Assembly: GCA_963575645.1 (NCBI GenBank)
Contig: OY754467.1
Location: 32,113,108 to 32,177,107 of the forward strand
Source: Xanthostigma xanthostigma
Taxonomy: Eukaryota; Arthropoda; Insecta; Raphidioptera; Raphidiidae
Reading direction: 5' to 3'
DNA length: 64,000 nt
Below, in pieces: positions 32,031-43,879 of the stretch. How positions within the stretch are numbered: position 1 is the first letter of the stretch; each line of letters opens with the position of its first letter. The notes beneath the pieces are model-generated. The model made no database searches. It had not been told where the DNA came from and worked only from the letters and a program-made list of their open reading frames with translations. Position numbers and translations under genes: made by a program.

Positions 32031-32992
32031 TTAATTTTTTATAGCATCCGGTATACATAAATTGCAACGTTTCATTACATATTCAATCTCATGAATCGAT
32101 TTTACCATACCGTGCCAAAAGAAGTTTTACTTCAAAAAAATACACGGCTTTTCCTTCACCCTGACCAATGACCATACAGATATTTTTCCCGATTACTTTC
32201 CCCATATTAAAATAATTTAAAAAAAAACGTAATAGTAGATGTGTTTTTTTTTTGTCTCTCTGTGTTAGGTTGTCGTACAACCTAATTATGTAGAAAAAGT
32301 CATATTTAGATCATATAAAACCTGAAAAAAATCATAGAATTCCCTTGACTTATCTAGGTTACTCTCTGGGATTCCTGGCTTTCTCTGACTACTCTGAGCG
32401 TCCCTGACTTTTCCACGACTTTCTCTGATTTTCCAGAAAGTGAACGCCCTGCATTGAATATTTTATATAAGCGCCAATATTTAACTGTATGCTTTTCTAG
32501 CAAAACACGTTATTGAAGTTGTGGTTGTGGCTATATATTGTCAATAAAAGTAAAATGGTTCGTTATTTGAGATCAGCTATTTTATTCTGGGACATTTTTC
32601 TTTTTTTTTGGGAACTGATACTTATTATTCATATATGCTATTTTAAAACTCTACATCAGCGAGTTGTTTTTTTAACATTTATTAATTACATCTTCTTTGT
32701 TTCAAAGAGCAATTACATTATACATATTTGTTCTAAAAAATAATAGTTTTGTTCATCAGTAATTCGTAGGTGAAATGTGGATACTCCAACATAAACTTAG
32801 AAATATTTAATTAATTTATCAAATCAAAATATTAATCTTGGTGTTGTTATTAGATTTTAAAGCCATAGTTATAAGACGGACTATTTTCTTCCAAATCGGT
32901 CGCCAATTCAGCACGTCATCCTATGTTGATAATATAATCGTGTATCGACGCGATGTAACGGAACAAAGCTATCGCTGCAGATATTGACTGTA
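32031..32992. other. AT-rich intergenic with one shared end
   Basis: AAGAAGTTTTACTTC at 32116-32130 is the G-type end also seen at 15.7, 17.7 and 56.5 kb. No other feature. The frame at 32513-32743 is hydrophobic and AT-driven, without motif. Confidence 0.3.
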
Positions 32993-33604
32993 TCTATACT
33001 AATATATAAAGCTGAAGAGTTTGTTTGTTTGAACGCGCTAATCTCAGGAACTACTGGTTCAAATTGAATAAAAATTTTTTTGTTGGATAGCCCATTTACC
33101 GAGGAAGGCTATAGGCTATATAATATTACGCTAAGACCATTAGGAGCGGAGCTTTAATGAAAAATGTTGCAAAAAGTATCTCAAAAATAAGCTTCTATTC
33201 ATGTGAAATGCACTAACTAGATATACTCATATTAGTGATGGAAGAACACAACGTCAGGTAGATCAATCGGCAGCGCATGCGACTGTCAATATCAGGGTCG
33301 TGGGTCGAGCCCCACGTTGGGTGAATATATTTTTATTTATTTTTTTTATTTTTTACATTGCTTTCTTCTAAGGCTTATATTTAAATTTATTTTAATTTTA
33401 TTTAATTCATTTAAAAAAAATTATTAGTTAAAAAAAGTTTAAATACTGCTCTTTATCGACAAAAATTTTTGAACGGTAACTTCGATCATCATGAAATTTG
33501 GACACAACATTCATCTCGGTGAACTAAGATGAATGTGTGTACTCATGTCCCTTCCTTCCCCATTCGTTCTTTTGCACCCGGGTGAAACCGGGCGGGACCG
33601 CTAG
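32993..33604 (+). mobile_element. Helitron-like element carrying a tRNA-Lys-like segment
   Basis: 5-prime end TCTATACTAATATATAAAG after an A, 3-prime end CTAG before a T. A CCCGG-GTGAAA-CCGGG hairpin stands 12 bases from the end (GTGAAACCGGGCGGGACCGC). TC start, CTRR end, 3-prime hairpin and A^T insertion are the four Helitron hallmarks. Inside: AATCTCAGGAACTACTGG and a tRNA-Lys-like sequence. No Rep/helicase frame, so it is non-autonomous. Confidence 0.8.
33251..33322 (+). pseudogene. tRNA-Lys-like sequence inside the Helitron
   Basis: TAGATCAATCGGCAGCGCAT, GCGACTGTCAATATCAGGG and TCGTGGGTCGAGCCCCACG, GTTGGGTG follow tRNA-Lys(CUU) (TAGCTCAGTCGGTAGAGCAT ... GTCGTGGGTTCGAGCCCCAC). The anticodon has drifted, the T-loop lost one T and the acceptor strand is altered at the 5-prime side. 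Not a working tRNA. Confidence 0.7.
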
Positions 33605-33664
33605 TCTTTAATATAAGATTACGTGTTGAATCGACAGAAAACGTTCCGTTCCTTATTGTCATTA

Positions 33665-34430
33665 TAGTGCAAGTTCCGGAATTAGAAATATATATGCTCA
33701 TCTGTTATTTGATGATGGCAAAGATTATATATTAGATAATAATATTTGATAATTGATAAATCGCAAATGGGTTGCCTAGCTAAATCGCGTACCGATGCTG
33801 TTAAATAAATTCTAATTCACTTTTTTGGATCAACTTCCCCGATTTGTAAATCATAAAAATATAGCATTAGCTGAGAGAATATGACATAAGAAATTGGAAA
33901 AATAGAGGTTGTCTACTTTTTAGAGTTCTTCTGATAGAAGTGACTTGAATCAATGGAGCGCACTTACACAATCGGAAAAATCTTCTTTCAGAAGAACACT
34001 AAAATCTAGGCAACCATCGATGTAACAAAATTTTGCTGAGGCAGCCTAATACTATTGGGTTGTGAATGAAATAGTCTTTAATTTCATAAAAAAATTGATT
34101 GATTGACTGATGAGGGTATATTAATAACGCTTGTTTACCTGTTTATACCTGACAACTTCACAGTTGTGCTGTGGGGAAAGTAGGCAACCTCTATTTTTCC
34201 GATTCCTTGTGTCATATTCTCTCAGCTAATGCTCGATTTTTATGATTAATAAATCGGGGAAGTTGATCTCAAAAAGTTAATTATAATTTATTTAACAGTA
34301 TCGGTACGCGATTTAGCTAGGCAACCCATTCGCGATTTATCAATGTAAATATTATCTAATAATTAATATATTATAATCTTTGTCATCATCAAATAACAGA
34401 TGGGGGTATATAGGTATTTCTAATCCCGAT
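33665..34430. mobile_element. Foldback element with long imperfect arms
   Basis: Arms of about 250 bp mirror through TCATCTGTTATTTGATGATG, AATCGCAAATGGGTTGCC, TAGCTAAATCGCGTACCGAT, CTTCCCCGATT and AGCATTAGCTGAGAGAATAT. A second inner pair is ATCGGAAAAA / GAAAAATAGAGGTTG. The middle is not mirrored. Non-coding. Confidence 0.75.
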
Positions 34431-34751
34431 ACTTAGACTATTATTAATCGCTGCTTCCACGTCGACATACCCCGAACAGAATTTTATCCCGCGGGCTGTC
34501 AAACAAGCGTTGCGTGTAATATTTATGTGTATTGTATTGTTCGATGCGACTCCCACACAATGCGTTCCCGGGACCGGAAACTCGCTGAGATCACCGCGAA
34601 AATTAAACTGCCGACTTATAAATATATTTTACAAAACATGCTTTTAAAACCTTTTTATAAGTGTAGCAAGTATTCTGTTGTTTTCCACGCTTTGTTGAAC
34701 GCAGATCATGATCATTTTGTTTATTGTTGAAAAAAATTAATGACGGCCGTA

Positions 34752-34960
34752 TCTCTATTAATATTATAAAGAGGTTAAATTTGTTTGTTTGTAGGGAGTC
34801 ATCTCTGGAACTACCGAATCGAATCTAAAAGTTCTTTCACTAAGAAAAAGCTACACTATTCCCGAATAATTTTTGTTTTAATAAAAATACGTTTTTAGTC
34901 CGAAATCTCAATATTTATAAATCAAGTGGGAAGGAAAAGCGCTGCTTGACTGTTTTGTCG
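34752..34960 (+). mobile_element. Helitron-like 5-prime fragment
   Basis: TCTCTATTAATATTATAAAG, AGGTTAAATTTG, GGGAGTCATCTCTGGAACTA and CCGAATCG follow the 5-prime part of the element at 32993. The 3-prime CTAG end is not found downstream. Confidence 0.55.
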
Positions 34961-35403
34961 ACGTGCGCTGAATGAATATAAAATCAGCTGCGAAAACATA
35001 AAGGCAGATATTGGTCACACCGCACACGGTGAAAAATTCAACTAAGAACGATGGTATAGAAAATCGTTGGCGTTCATAACAAAATTTGTCAATTCAATTG
35101 ATTATAATATCGGTCATAATTAAGTCATTGTTTATCGGCTACATAACATATCAAACTTATGAGATTATTTTTATCAACGTAATGCTTAATAAGAAAATGA
35201 CACGCATACATTTTTATGCTGTACCTACGAATGAATTTCATTTCGATACATTTTTATATTCATTAACTCAGAATTCAGATGACACCAAGTGAATAAGAAC
35301 AAAATAAAATAATAATTCTAAAGTTAAATGACTTGTATTATTTCAATTCTCTTAATCCTTCTAACGAAAATCATCAATATTGAGTGAACGACCTGAACGC
35401 AAA
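34961..35403. other. Intergenic, no feature recognised
   Basis: AT-rich. No motif. Confidence 0.3.
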
Positions 35404-35822
35404 CAGATACATCCTGGTGACAAACCAAATTAGTGTGTGTGACGTTTGCAATAATCGGCTTTCGCACTTAAGCGATTTATATATAGACACAAACGTACGT
35501 AAATTGATGATAAAGGCCGCTGCATACGAGGCTAGAAAGGCTGCTAGATTTGCCTATTAGTTACGGATTTAGTACTAATGACTTTTTTGTGGGAAATTTA
35601 ATTCTATACAAAATACTGCTATAAAAAAAAAAATTCTACCAGCTATCCTGCATATTTGAGTAAAAACGTCCAATGCTGAAACAATGGCGAATCGGGCCGA
35701 AAACAAAAAAATAAAATAAAATAAAAAGCACTCTAATATACATACTGGTGAGAAACCGTATACGGAATAAGTGTAACGTTTGTAAAATGCATTTTACTCG
35801 ATTATACCATTTAAACACACAA
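35404..35822 (+). pseudogene. C2H2 zinc-finger relic, frameshifted and interrupted
   Basis: Pieces of a finger array remain in different frames. QIHPGDKP (35404-35427) resembles the HTGEKP linker. SVCDVCNNRLSHLSDL (35432-35479) resembles C-x2-C-x(n)-L-x2-x. IHTGEKPYT (35738-35764) is a near-perfect linker. KCNVCKMHFTRLYHLNTQ (35769-35822) is one finger whose last His has become Gln. Between the second and third pieces lies a Z-type repeat end (35513 on). A decayed or retro-copied C2H2 gene is the simplest reading. Confidence 0.65.
35511..35560 (+). repeat. Repeat Z end inside the zinc-finger relic
   Basis: TAAAGGCCGCTGCATACGAG, GCTAG resembles the ends at 52055, 44125 and 29515. The opposite end was not located; it probably lies before 35735, where the zinc-finger similarity resumes. 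Confidence 0.5.
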
Positions 35823-36255
35823 TCAGCGGCACTTTCTACGCCTAAGTGCAACTCGATTTTTCTACCTCCTACTTTCTACAGTAGTAAACTTGAAAATGAT
35901 CGGAAAAAAAAATCACATTCTCGGGAAAAAATACGTAAAACTACAAATCTTTTCTTTTACATTATTATCTGTAACTGCAGAAAGCAAAAAGTTAAGATGT
36001 GACATCATGACGTGTAGAAATCTGATCATAACTTCTATCCACAATTTGAGATAGTATAAATATGCATTAATGTCTATACTTATCACCAGATTTATGTAAG
36101 TCTGTAAGTGCCTTAATTAACCAAGATGGCCAATTAAATCCGCTAATTAAAATGCAAACAAGTTATACAGAAACATTAAAAAAACTTACAAGTGCTATTT
36201 TCTAAGTTGCATTAAAATTACAGAACTTATATATCATAATCTTAATAAATAAAAA
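35823..36255. other. Intergenic, no feature recognised
   Basis: AT-rich. No repeat partner seen. Confidence 0.3.
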
Positions 36256-36300
36256 CTAGCGGTCCGGTCTGGCTTTGCACGGATTTATAGATTGCGTATT
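36256..36300 (-). mobile_element. Helitron-like 3-prime end
   Basis: CTAGCGGTCCGGTCTGGCTT, TGCACGG on the + strand is the reverse of a typical CTAG-terminated end. The body to the right is not recognisable. Confidence 0.4.
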
Positions 36301-37096
36301 TAAGATAGACATATTATGCTGCATCGGACTTTTTAAAAGAAAAATAGCTGTAAGTGTTCAAAATCATGATTTTTGAATAATTATATTTTGGAAAGCAGAC
36401 TCGCATTTGGGAGGTACCGGGTGCGAGTCACGGCGGGGGCAGATGTGACTGGGATTTTTTCCTGCTACCTCTCGCCGAGAAACAGTAATTCCTATACCGG
36501 CCATCTTATTGATTTTCCATGATTTCCCTCAATAATTCCAAATAAATATCGAGATAGTTCCTTATTTAAGGCCATAGCCAATTACCTGTCAAACTCCTAT
36601 GCTCAAAATTTACCTACCTTATCCTAATGTCCTAAAGTTTGTTCGTTCGCCCATTGCTATTGTACTTAGTTGAAGTTGAAAAAAATGTAGAAAATAATGG
36701 GAAGTGTGATAAATGGAAAGTAGTAATGGTGTGAACTGTGAATGATATCTGTTATGACATAAAGTCAAGAAACGGACGTTAAACGAATTATTATTATTAT
36801 TATTATTACTTTGACAGGATTCCACCTAGGCGTACGAAATTTGGAATACTGCTTCTTAACCCTCCAGTTCTGTAACGTAACTAGTTCGTAGATAGAGTGG
36901 GGTCGAAAAGACCTCGAAATGGTTCGTGTAAATATAGCAGAGTGCTTTGCGAGAGCTTGGGCACCCCCCAAACACATACAGTCGACATGAGAAAAATCAT
37001 ATTTCTTTACTTTTTGAAGGTATGACAACCTCTGACTTTATCTGGGACACGATTTTTTGATTTCATCACCGTACTTCTACTTCTTTAAAAAAAAAA
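36301..37096. other. Intergenic, with a short ATT microsatellite
   Basis: A GC-richer stretch near 36410-36490 (GAGTCACGGCGGGGGCAGAT) and (TTA)n at 36789-36808. No supported gene. Confidence 0.3.
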
Positions 37097-37307
37097 TGGT
37101 TGTCTGTAAAGTCGGTTTACGGACGATAGTTTTACGTGATAACGTATTCCGCTCGAATATCATATTTAATAATACGTATAACCTAAATTTTAGTAGCTGT
37201 CAAATTTGGGCCGATCGTGCGCGGAACGTGACACATTTCGGAACGTAACACTTTTTCGTGCATGCAGCCGGTGTTTCATAAATTTATAAGACGTTATCAC
37301 GTCAAAA
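37097..37307 (+). mobile_element. Element W, short copy 4
   Basis: TGGTTGTCTGTAAAGTCGGT ... ACGTGATAACGTATTCC at the start; GCATGCAGCCGGTGTTTCAT ... GACGTTATCACGTCAAAA at the end. At 211 bp it keeps both termini and little of the middle, so it defines W boundaries well. Confidence 0.75.
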
Positions 37308-38310
37308 ATAAGTAACGCAATTTTTTATGAATAAAAAATAAAGAGACACCTTACAGCGTTTTTGGCTTTTGATACACAGGGTTGACCCTGTCAACAAGCA
37401 GTACGCGGCAAGAAAAGGCCGTTCTAATTCTTCTTATATACCTAAACAGTACAACTATATAGATATACCGACCTATTTTATGTTAGCAGTTAAGAAACCT
37501 ATTTAGCTGCCTACTTCGTTTGCATGTTAATGTTATGATAGTCAACTGTTTTACATGCTTACCGCCGGAACTACCGTGCATCTAGGTAAAATATCTCGTT
37601 AGCTATTAAAATTAACGGCAATTATCTGATTGTTAACTTGCTTCACACATCTTTCCTTAACGTCGTTTCTTATATACTTACGTCATTTTTAGTGTATTTG
37701 CCCTATAGCACATACAGTATTGGCATCCGTCGGATGGCAAGACCTGAGGGTCGGACCAAAATTTTTCGATGTTTTATAGCCTCCTGAACAATTTGATATC
37801 ATTTTTTGAAAATATTTATATGTATATACAATTATACATGTTTGAGCACGATAACTCTCGACAAACTTAATCGATTTAAACGAAATTTGGTCCACATGTT
37901 GAAATCCATCACCGCATGAAGCCAGCTTAAAATGGGCCAAATCGGACCATTTTAAAGGTGGTATTTAGGGGTTGAAAAGAGTTTTTGAGCCTAAAAATAT
38001 CTTAAAAATTTCTCGAGACCGTTTCAAATTTTAAATGTTACCCTTTAGTAAAGACTAAAATATGCTGCTAAAATTTAAATGAAATGCGCCCGACAGAAAT
38101 GGATTTACAAATTTATCGGTGTGAGCATGGAGCTGGAGAAATCAATTGATTCGTAATTTATACAAGTTGTGTGAGGTTTGAAAGTAGTAGTGTGTACGTG
38201 AAATATTTATTCCATTCATGGTCATCCAAGTTACGCAGGGACAATACCATGAATAAAACAACTCCCTAAATTTGATAGTAACCTCGCTCTTTAATAATAT
38301 AATATAAATA
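37308..38310. other. Intergenic, no feature recognised
   Basis: 37680-38010 has more even composition (GGATGGCAAGACCTGAGGGT) but no frame with motifs. Confidence 0.3.
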
Positions 38311-38362
38311 AGTTACTCGTGAACTTGGATAAATATGATTTAATGCTAAGTTTTCAAATTAT

Positions 38363-38396
38363 ACAACGTTTCGTTGGTTATTTCCAACTTTTTCAG
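38363..38396 (-). ncRNA. Hammerhead-like motif, family 2, left arm
   Basis: Minus strand CTGAAAA (core G8 changed to A), extra A, stem II GTTGG/CCAAC with loop AAATAA, GAAA, CGTT. The core change should abolish activity. Confidence 0.35.
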
Positions 38397-38483
38397 ATAA
38401 ACTTGATGTTAGCATCGCCATTAAAATAAATATGTTATACATGTCAATAATTTTTTCATTAATTTGTCAAATTATTTTAATAG

Positions 38484-38570
38484 TAATGAATAAAATAATT
38501 TGACAGATTAATGAATAAAATAATTTGACAGATTAATGAATAAAATAATTTGACAGATTAATGAATAAAT
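38484..38570. repeat. Tandem repeat, 25-bp unit, three copies
   Basis: TAATGAATAAAATAATTTGA, CAGAT repeats at 38484, 38509 and 38534, then a partial unit. Copies look identical. Confidence 0.9.
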
Positions 38571-38624
38571 ATTTACATGTTCTTAATATATTTATTTCAT
38601 TGGCGATGCTAACATCAAGTTTTG

Positions 38625-38660
38625 CCCGAAGAAGTTGGAAATATAACCAACGAAACGTTG
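38625..38660 (+). ncRNA. Hammerhead-like motif, family 2, right arm
   Basis: CCGAAGA (core U4 changed to C), extra A, stem II GTTGG/CCAAC, GAAA, CGTTG. Mirrors 38363-38396 with different core damage. Confidence 0.35.
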
Positions 38661-38711
38661 TATAATTTGAAAACTTAGCATTAAATCATATTTATCAGTT
38701 CCCGAGTAACT

Positions 38712-39483
38712 TGAATGAGATGCAACACATTATAGAGTTAATAATATAGTTTAAGAACATTGTTCATTGATTCATTTAAAAATTCTCCGTTATTTTCAAG
38801 AACTTATTGTTTTGGGAAATAAAAATGTTTAAAGGGTAATTTTTTTAATGACATACTTTATTCTGATTATTACATATTTTATAAGAAATCGAAAAAACCC
38901 GTGTAAAAAATATCAAACCGTGTAGAAAAATAAATAAACAATTCCTGAAACGTTTTTAATAAAATGTTATTTTGACCGTTCCCACGTAATAGAATTGCGC
39001 GCCTTTAAAAACTTTTAGAATAAAAACAAATAAAAAGCGTCCTACGACCTTGCTTTATCGTTATTAGTGTCACGTAAATGTAAAATATAGAAATATAAAT
39101 GTCTAATCTCACAGATGAAACAAGTCCTGCTAAGTTTCAGAACATTGTAAAACAACATACCGCTGTCTTTAGGATTTGCGAAAGCGATAAATATTTTGAT
39201 CGCAGTAGTCGTCCTTGCACTTGCGGAAATACGTCACAGGACATTCACATTTCTTCTATGAAAATATTTATAAAGTCATTCACCTGTTTCATCATCGTAA
39301 ATATACGATTCACCGCGTAAATATTTTCGGCGAAGTGCGTAAATATATTCCATATCACAGTGCGTGTCTATAGCAGATCGACTTTGTACCTATACTATAT
39401 TCTCTGAATCATAATACAGTGTTTTATTACAACACATTCGGTTAGTACATGGATTTCCGATTTGTTCATACACGATCGATTAA
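38712..39483. other. Intergenic, no feature recognised
   Basis: A frame at 39099-39320 contains a CTCG and CGNTSQD-like cysteine stretch, but no domain was recognised. Confidence 0.3.
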
Positions 39484-39730
39484 TCTGCACTAATATTATA
39501 AAAAAAGTTTGTAAGTTTGAATGTAGGAGGTAATCTCCGAAACTACTCATCCGTTTTCAATTTTTTTTTTTCACCAATATAATTAGAGTGGACCTTCAGG
39601 ATGGACGTAGGCTATATATTATCGCGCTTAAAATAAAAGCGCTTTTCGTAGAGACCAATTTTGCAACGTAAGTCGACAAAAAAATGATGCCAATAATACA
39701 AATTCGGGCGAGACTGGACCGGGCCGGTAG
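39484..39730 (+). mobile_element. Helitron-like short copy
   Basis: TCTGCACTAATATTATAAA at the start; GGTAATCTCCGAAACTACTC, GGACGTAGGCTATATATTAT, ATCGCGCTTAAA inside; GGGCGAGACTGGACCGGGCC ending in GTAG rather than CTAG. A partial reverse copy is at 45620-45790. Confidence 0.6.
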
Positions 39731-40128
39731 TAGAGAAATAAAATCACTAGAATATTAAGTCGTTTAAACTCATAAGTGATTTTTTACTTTACCACCGCCG
39801 TTGATGTCACGTTTCGTCATTATTTATGAATTTCTTCCATCCCTTCTTTTTGAGGCCATATAGCACTAACACAAACTATTGTCAAATCAAATTTTTTAAC
39901 TATACCTACTTTCTACAGCCCAGCATAACGTTGTTTAGGACTATAACCTGATAACTCAAGAACTAGCAGTTTCACAGTGTAAAAAAATTGAAAAGAAGTT
40001 TGACACTGCAGGCCATCCCTGAAACTTCCCGCTATTTTCGAGTTAAGCACGCTCAAAAATATATAAAATATAGCAAGAAGTTTATTTTTTAGCTCTTCGA
40101 TCTCGAAAAAAAAAACACTTTCTTACGA
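39731..40128. other. Intergenic with one repeat fragment
   Basis: 39880-39960 shares ATTGTCAAATC and ACAGCCCAG with 12585-12630. Nothing else. Confidence 0.3.
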
Positions 40129-40335
40129 ATTTTTCGTTCACGATATCTCGTGAACAAATGAGCCGATTTTAATGCGGTTTGCGGCAATTGACGCAGTTTT
40201 TTAACTTAAGAAAATAATTTATTATAAAAAATCGATCTGATAAGAATTTTACGAGTAATTTTAGAAAAACACTTATTTACTAATTTTTCGTTCACGATAT
40301 CTCGTGAACAAATGAACCGATTTTGATGCGGTTCG
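40129..40335. repeat. Direct repeat of about 55 bp, period 152
   Basis: TTTTTCGTTCACGATATCTC, GTGAACAAATGA.CCGATTTT and GATGCGGTT appear twice (40131 and 40283). The block contains the palindrome GTTCACGATATCTCGTGAAC. Sequence up to about 40740 has the style of the same degenerate repeat. Confidence 0.75.
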
Positions 40336-41446
40336 TGGAAATCAACGCACTTTTTTAAGGAGAAGAGCTGATAAGATTTTGGAATTAATCGGTTTACTAG
40401 TTTAGAAAATATTTAAAAAAACATTTCTAAAAATATTTAACTTGTATTTTTGAGATTTTTCAAAATTTATCGGGTCGAATCATTTCAAATTTCCAGGAAA
40501 TCTAAGTTCAGCAAGGTCACGTCAGATGCCGCAAACCGCGTTTCAATCGGACACTGATCCGTTCAAAAGATATACATACACATACAGCCCTACGGACATC
40601 ATCGCCAAAATAGTCAGAAAAGCTTCCTAGGACCTCAAAACGTCGAGATCTGACGAAAACTCGATTTTAGAAAATCGAGGTGAAATCAATAACTTTCCGA
40701 TTGTTTTGAAAAAAAGTTTTGATTTTATTTATAGACGGAAGTTAAAAAACTATTCAGTACTTTTATTTATCAAATTCAATTCAAATGTTCTCGAGTGATA
40801 CGGAGTCAAGTTTACAGTCGAAAGACAGACACACGAAAGCTCCAGAAACAGGTTTTCCCGTCTAGATGCCTAAAATCTCTAACAATTATCAAGAAACTAC
40901 CCAACACTTAAAATAACGGACTTATTTACTAGAGTTTTGCAAAAAAATTACTTATTGATTGGACTATTTACCTATATAGTCTATTACCAAAATTCAAGAA
41001 GTGACTCATCATTATAGTACGGTTTGCCGAATGAAGCGGCAAAGCATGAAACAATGTAATGCAAACATGTCCCATGCATAAAGTCTATGCCGCTTATAAG
41101 TTATATTACATCGTGAAATATAACTGCATAATCTAACTTCTTAAATTTTTAACATGCAGTATTATAGTATATCAGGTATTTAAGATGTTTTAAACTACAG
41201 TAGTGACTGTATTATGCTCTTTTTTTGAGTCGGTTCGATGAATCAACTATACACGCACGTACAATTAATAAAACAGTTTGTTATCTTAACGCAACAAGCG
41301 TATCAATATTACTAATGACATTTGATTTAATTAATACCTAATGCCGCTATCGCTCAGAAAACGACAAATGATAAATTGTGTCAAATCCATAAAATAGTTT
41401 AACATTCCATATTGTATACAAAAATAATTTAAAAAATGTGATTTAA
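40336..41446. other. Intergenic, no feature recognised
   Basis: 40440-40740 has near-even composition and small palindromes (TCGATTTTAGAAAATCGA). No supported gene. Confidence 0.3.
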
Positions 41447-42048
41447 TTTTACATACGAATACGTCTTAGTATTTTTTGAAACCCTCGGGTACTTAGTAGA
41501 GCCCCTAAGAACAACATAAAAATAGGCCCTGTACGATAAATGTCTAAATTAGAAATGATTGATAATCGATATGTCATAAGTGCCTAAAGCTCGATTTTGA
41601 ATCTTAAGGCCCCTTTCTAGGGTCCCTAAAAAGATCTAAAATTGTCCAGAGTTGAATAAATCTTAATTTGAATTCAGTTACTTAATGTTGTCTAAAATAC
41701 TGTTTTCGGTATGAAATTTTATAAATTAGTACTTCATAGGACCCTAAGGGCAAATTTAGAAATTTATAAAATTTCATCCCGAAAAAAATTATTCAAAAGA
41801 TTTATTCAATTCATTTTTAAACCATATTTAAACCTTTTTAGGGGCCCTACATAGGGGTCTTAAGGTTCAAAATCGAGCTTTAGGCACCTATGAAGTATCG
41901 ATTAGTGAAGTTTCTCCTACAAAGAGCCCGAGGTTTAAAAAAATACTAAGACAAGAAAAAGTTATTAAAAAAAACCATTTCAACATTTTTAGTCCGGCTT
42001 ACCTGATAAGAAATATTAAGCCGTTCCGGGACTTTTGAAACACCCGAT
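41447..42048. mobile_element. Foldback element V, copy 2 (left end truncated)
   Basis: ACGTCTTAGTATTT, GCCCTGTACGATAAATGTCT, GTTGAATAAATCTTAATTTG and CCGGGACTTTTGAAACACCC match V copy 1 in order. It lacks the first 180 bp of the left arm and the nested W element, so it gives the empty state of copy 1. Confidence 0.75.
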
Positions 42049-43879
42049 ATATAATTAACATTTTGTTATGTCCAAAGTCTACTCTAAAGTTATAAAAAGT
42101 GGCACAAATAAATTGTTTTTAACTTCACGGCAATGCTTAACCACAACAACGCAATATTTATGATTAAGTGCAAAATTTTTGTCTACGACTTTTTATCTTA
42201 ATTACAGATGACTAGATATCGGTTCGGTGGCAAGGATATTTTTTAATTGGATTGCTTGGAAGTGCATTCAAAAGTGGTTAGAATGTCGAATCTTCCTATC
42301 ACATAATTGGTTTAGTGGCTCTGGGGCAACAAAACCTTTGGCGCCCACACTTTGGGACCAAATAACTCGCCTTGGAAAAAAGTTTGTTTTTTAACGACTT
42401 TCTGCTTTATTAACCTGAGACACGAACAACGACTTTTTTATGTGGTGAGGATGATCGATATCACATAATTGACGAGTATGCTGTTTTGACGAACCTTTGA
42501 TTCTAACGCTTTGGAAACCAATTACCCTGAAAGGATTGCCTGTTTTTTGCTCAGAACTCATTAGACATAGGTAACAAATAACAAGGTTCTATGCAAGATC
42601 CACCACGGATGGCCAGGGCGAATTCCCATGAAGGTTCAGAACTGTTCAGAACCTGGTTTAGATGTGGAGGATGCACAATTGCAGCTGGAATCTTTTCTTA
42701 CCACTAATTTCATCTACCTACCTGTCTATCTTTGATGTCAAATGTCTATAATTTTTAATACATATATATCTATCATTTACAATTTTTGTATATAAAATAA
42801 TATAATGATGTTGTTCCATCCAACTTGGTAATCGACTGCTGGGATAAGAGAATAAAAATCTATCAACTCCTTGATAAATAAATGATTTAATCAGGTTACC
42901 CTAGAGTCTAGACTACTTGTTGATCTAAGTACATAAAGTTAATTTTCCTGCTCCTCATTGTCAAGAGAATTTGAAGTTTACGTTCATGAAACATTAGTCT
43001 GACGTTTAACTGGAGCGATTATGGAAAACCGTAAAAACATTTAAAATCAGTTAAGATGCTCAACCGCGGGACCTTCCGCTTATAAGGCCAGCACTGCATT
43101 ATAATAATATTTATATTTTATTTGTATACAATCTAAACTGTCAAATTAATGAATTCAAATAAAAAAAAATACGCCATGATTCGCAGTAATCTCCGGAAAC
43201 AAGTCAATAATAATAGAACTGAAAAAAAAACTTCTATTCTGCTGCAAAATATTTTTGCATTTTTATGTCCGTATCATGCTTAGTGTCTCAACTAAACCGC
43301 ATTATTTATTATTATTGCAGTAAAATTATTTTTTATCTGAGAAAAAAATCTATAATGATTATATATTGTGCAGTTTAAAAAAAGACAAAAATGTCAAAGA
43401 ACAGTTATTTACGAATATTTTGATGTAGCAAAATATCCTGAAGCTGGCCACAAAATATTAAAGCTAAGCCCACGCCATATTCGTATCGGTAAATTATATT
43501 CAATTCATAGCAACAAATTCCGTAACAAGTTTAGATTAGGGATTTGCTGGTATTGTTGGTTTATTTTTTTAGTGTGAGGGACCAGATCTGGTTACTTTGG
43601 TTACTGTTTTGTTGTAACTGAGGATTTTTTATAAAATCAGCTTTATTTCGATGTGTGTTGTAAATTAGACTTTAGTGATTTTAAAAATTGCAGTTGTAAA
43701 AAATGAAACCCTACGGATGTCTTTGAAAGGGTGTTATAAATTGTAAATTTTTATAAATTAAAAAGAGTACCATACCAAATCTAATGTAATACTACCGAAT
43801 AGGTAAATCATTTCAAACAATATTTTTTCAGCAACATTTTGCTTCAGCAAAACGTGTTTATTGTCTGACTCTGATCAGA
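42049..43879. other. Intergenic; one possible tRNA-like half
   Basis: 42170-42710 has even composition but no domain. The minus strand at 43047-43095 reads GCTGGCCTTATAAGCGGAAG and GTCCCGCGGTTGAGC, reminiscent of an anticodon arm and degraded B-box; too weak to call. The frame at 43368-43577 shows no motif. Confidence 0.3.

Larger units (their letters stand above)
38311..38711. mobile_element. Palindromic element with hammerhead-like motifs and a tandem core
   Basis: Arms AGTTACTCGTGAACTTGG and, reversed, AGTTACTCGGGAACTGA continue through ATGATTTAATGCTAAG, TTTCAAATTATACAACGTTT and CTTGATGTTAGCATCGCC. The centre holds three 25-bp tandem units. Each arm carries GTTGG-loop-CCAAC followed by GAAACGTTG. 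Same architecture as 26247-26615 with an unrelated stem sequence. Confidence 0.7.

Noticed and set aside
33251-33322. Functional tRNA-Lys gene
   Set aside because: Anticodon changed and T-loop shortened; inside a Helitron.
35748-36002. 84-codon zinc-finger protein
   Set aside because: Only the first 25 codons show a finger, the linker is in another frame and the last ligand is lost; treated as pseudogene.
38484-38570. CRISPR-like array
   Set aside because: Three adjacent 25-bp units without spacers in a eukaryotic context: an ordinary tandem repeat.
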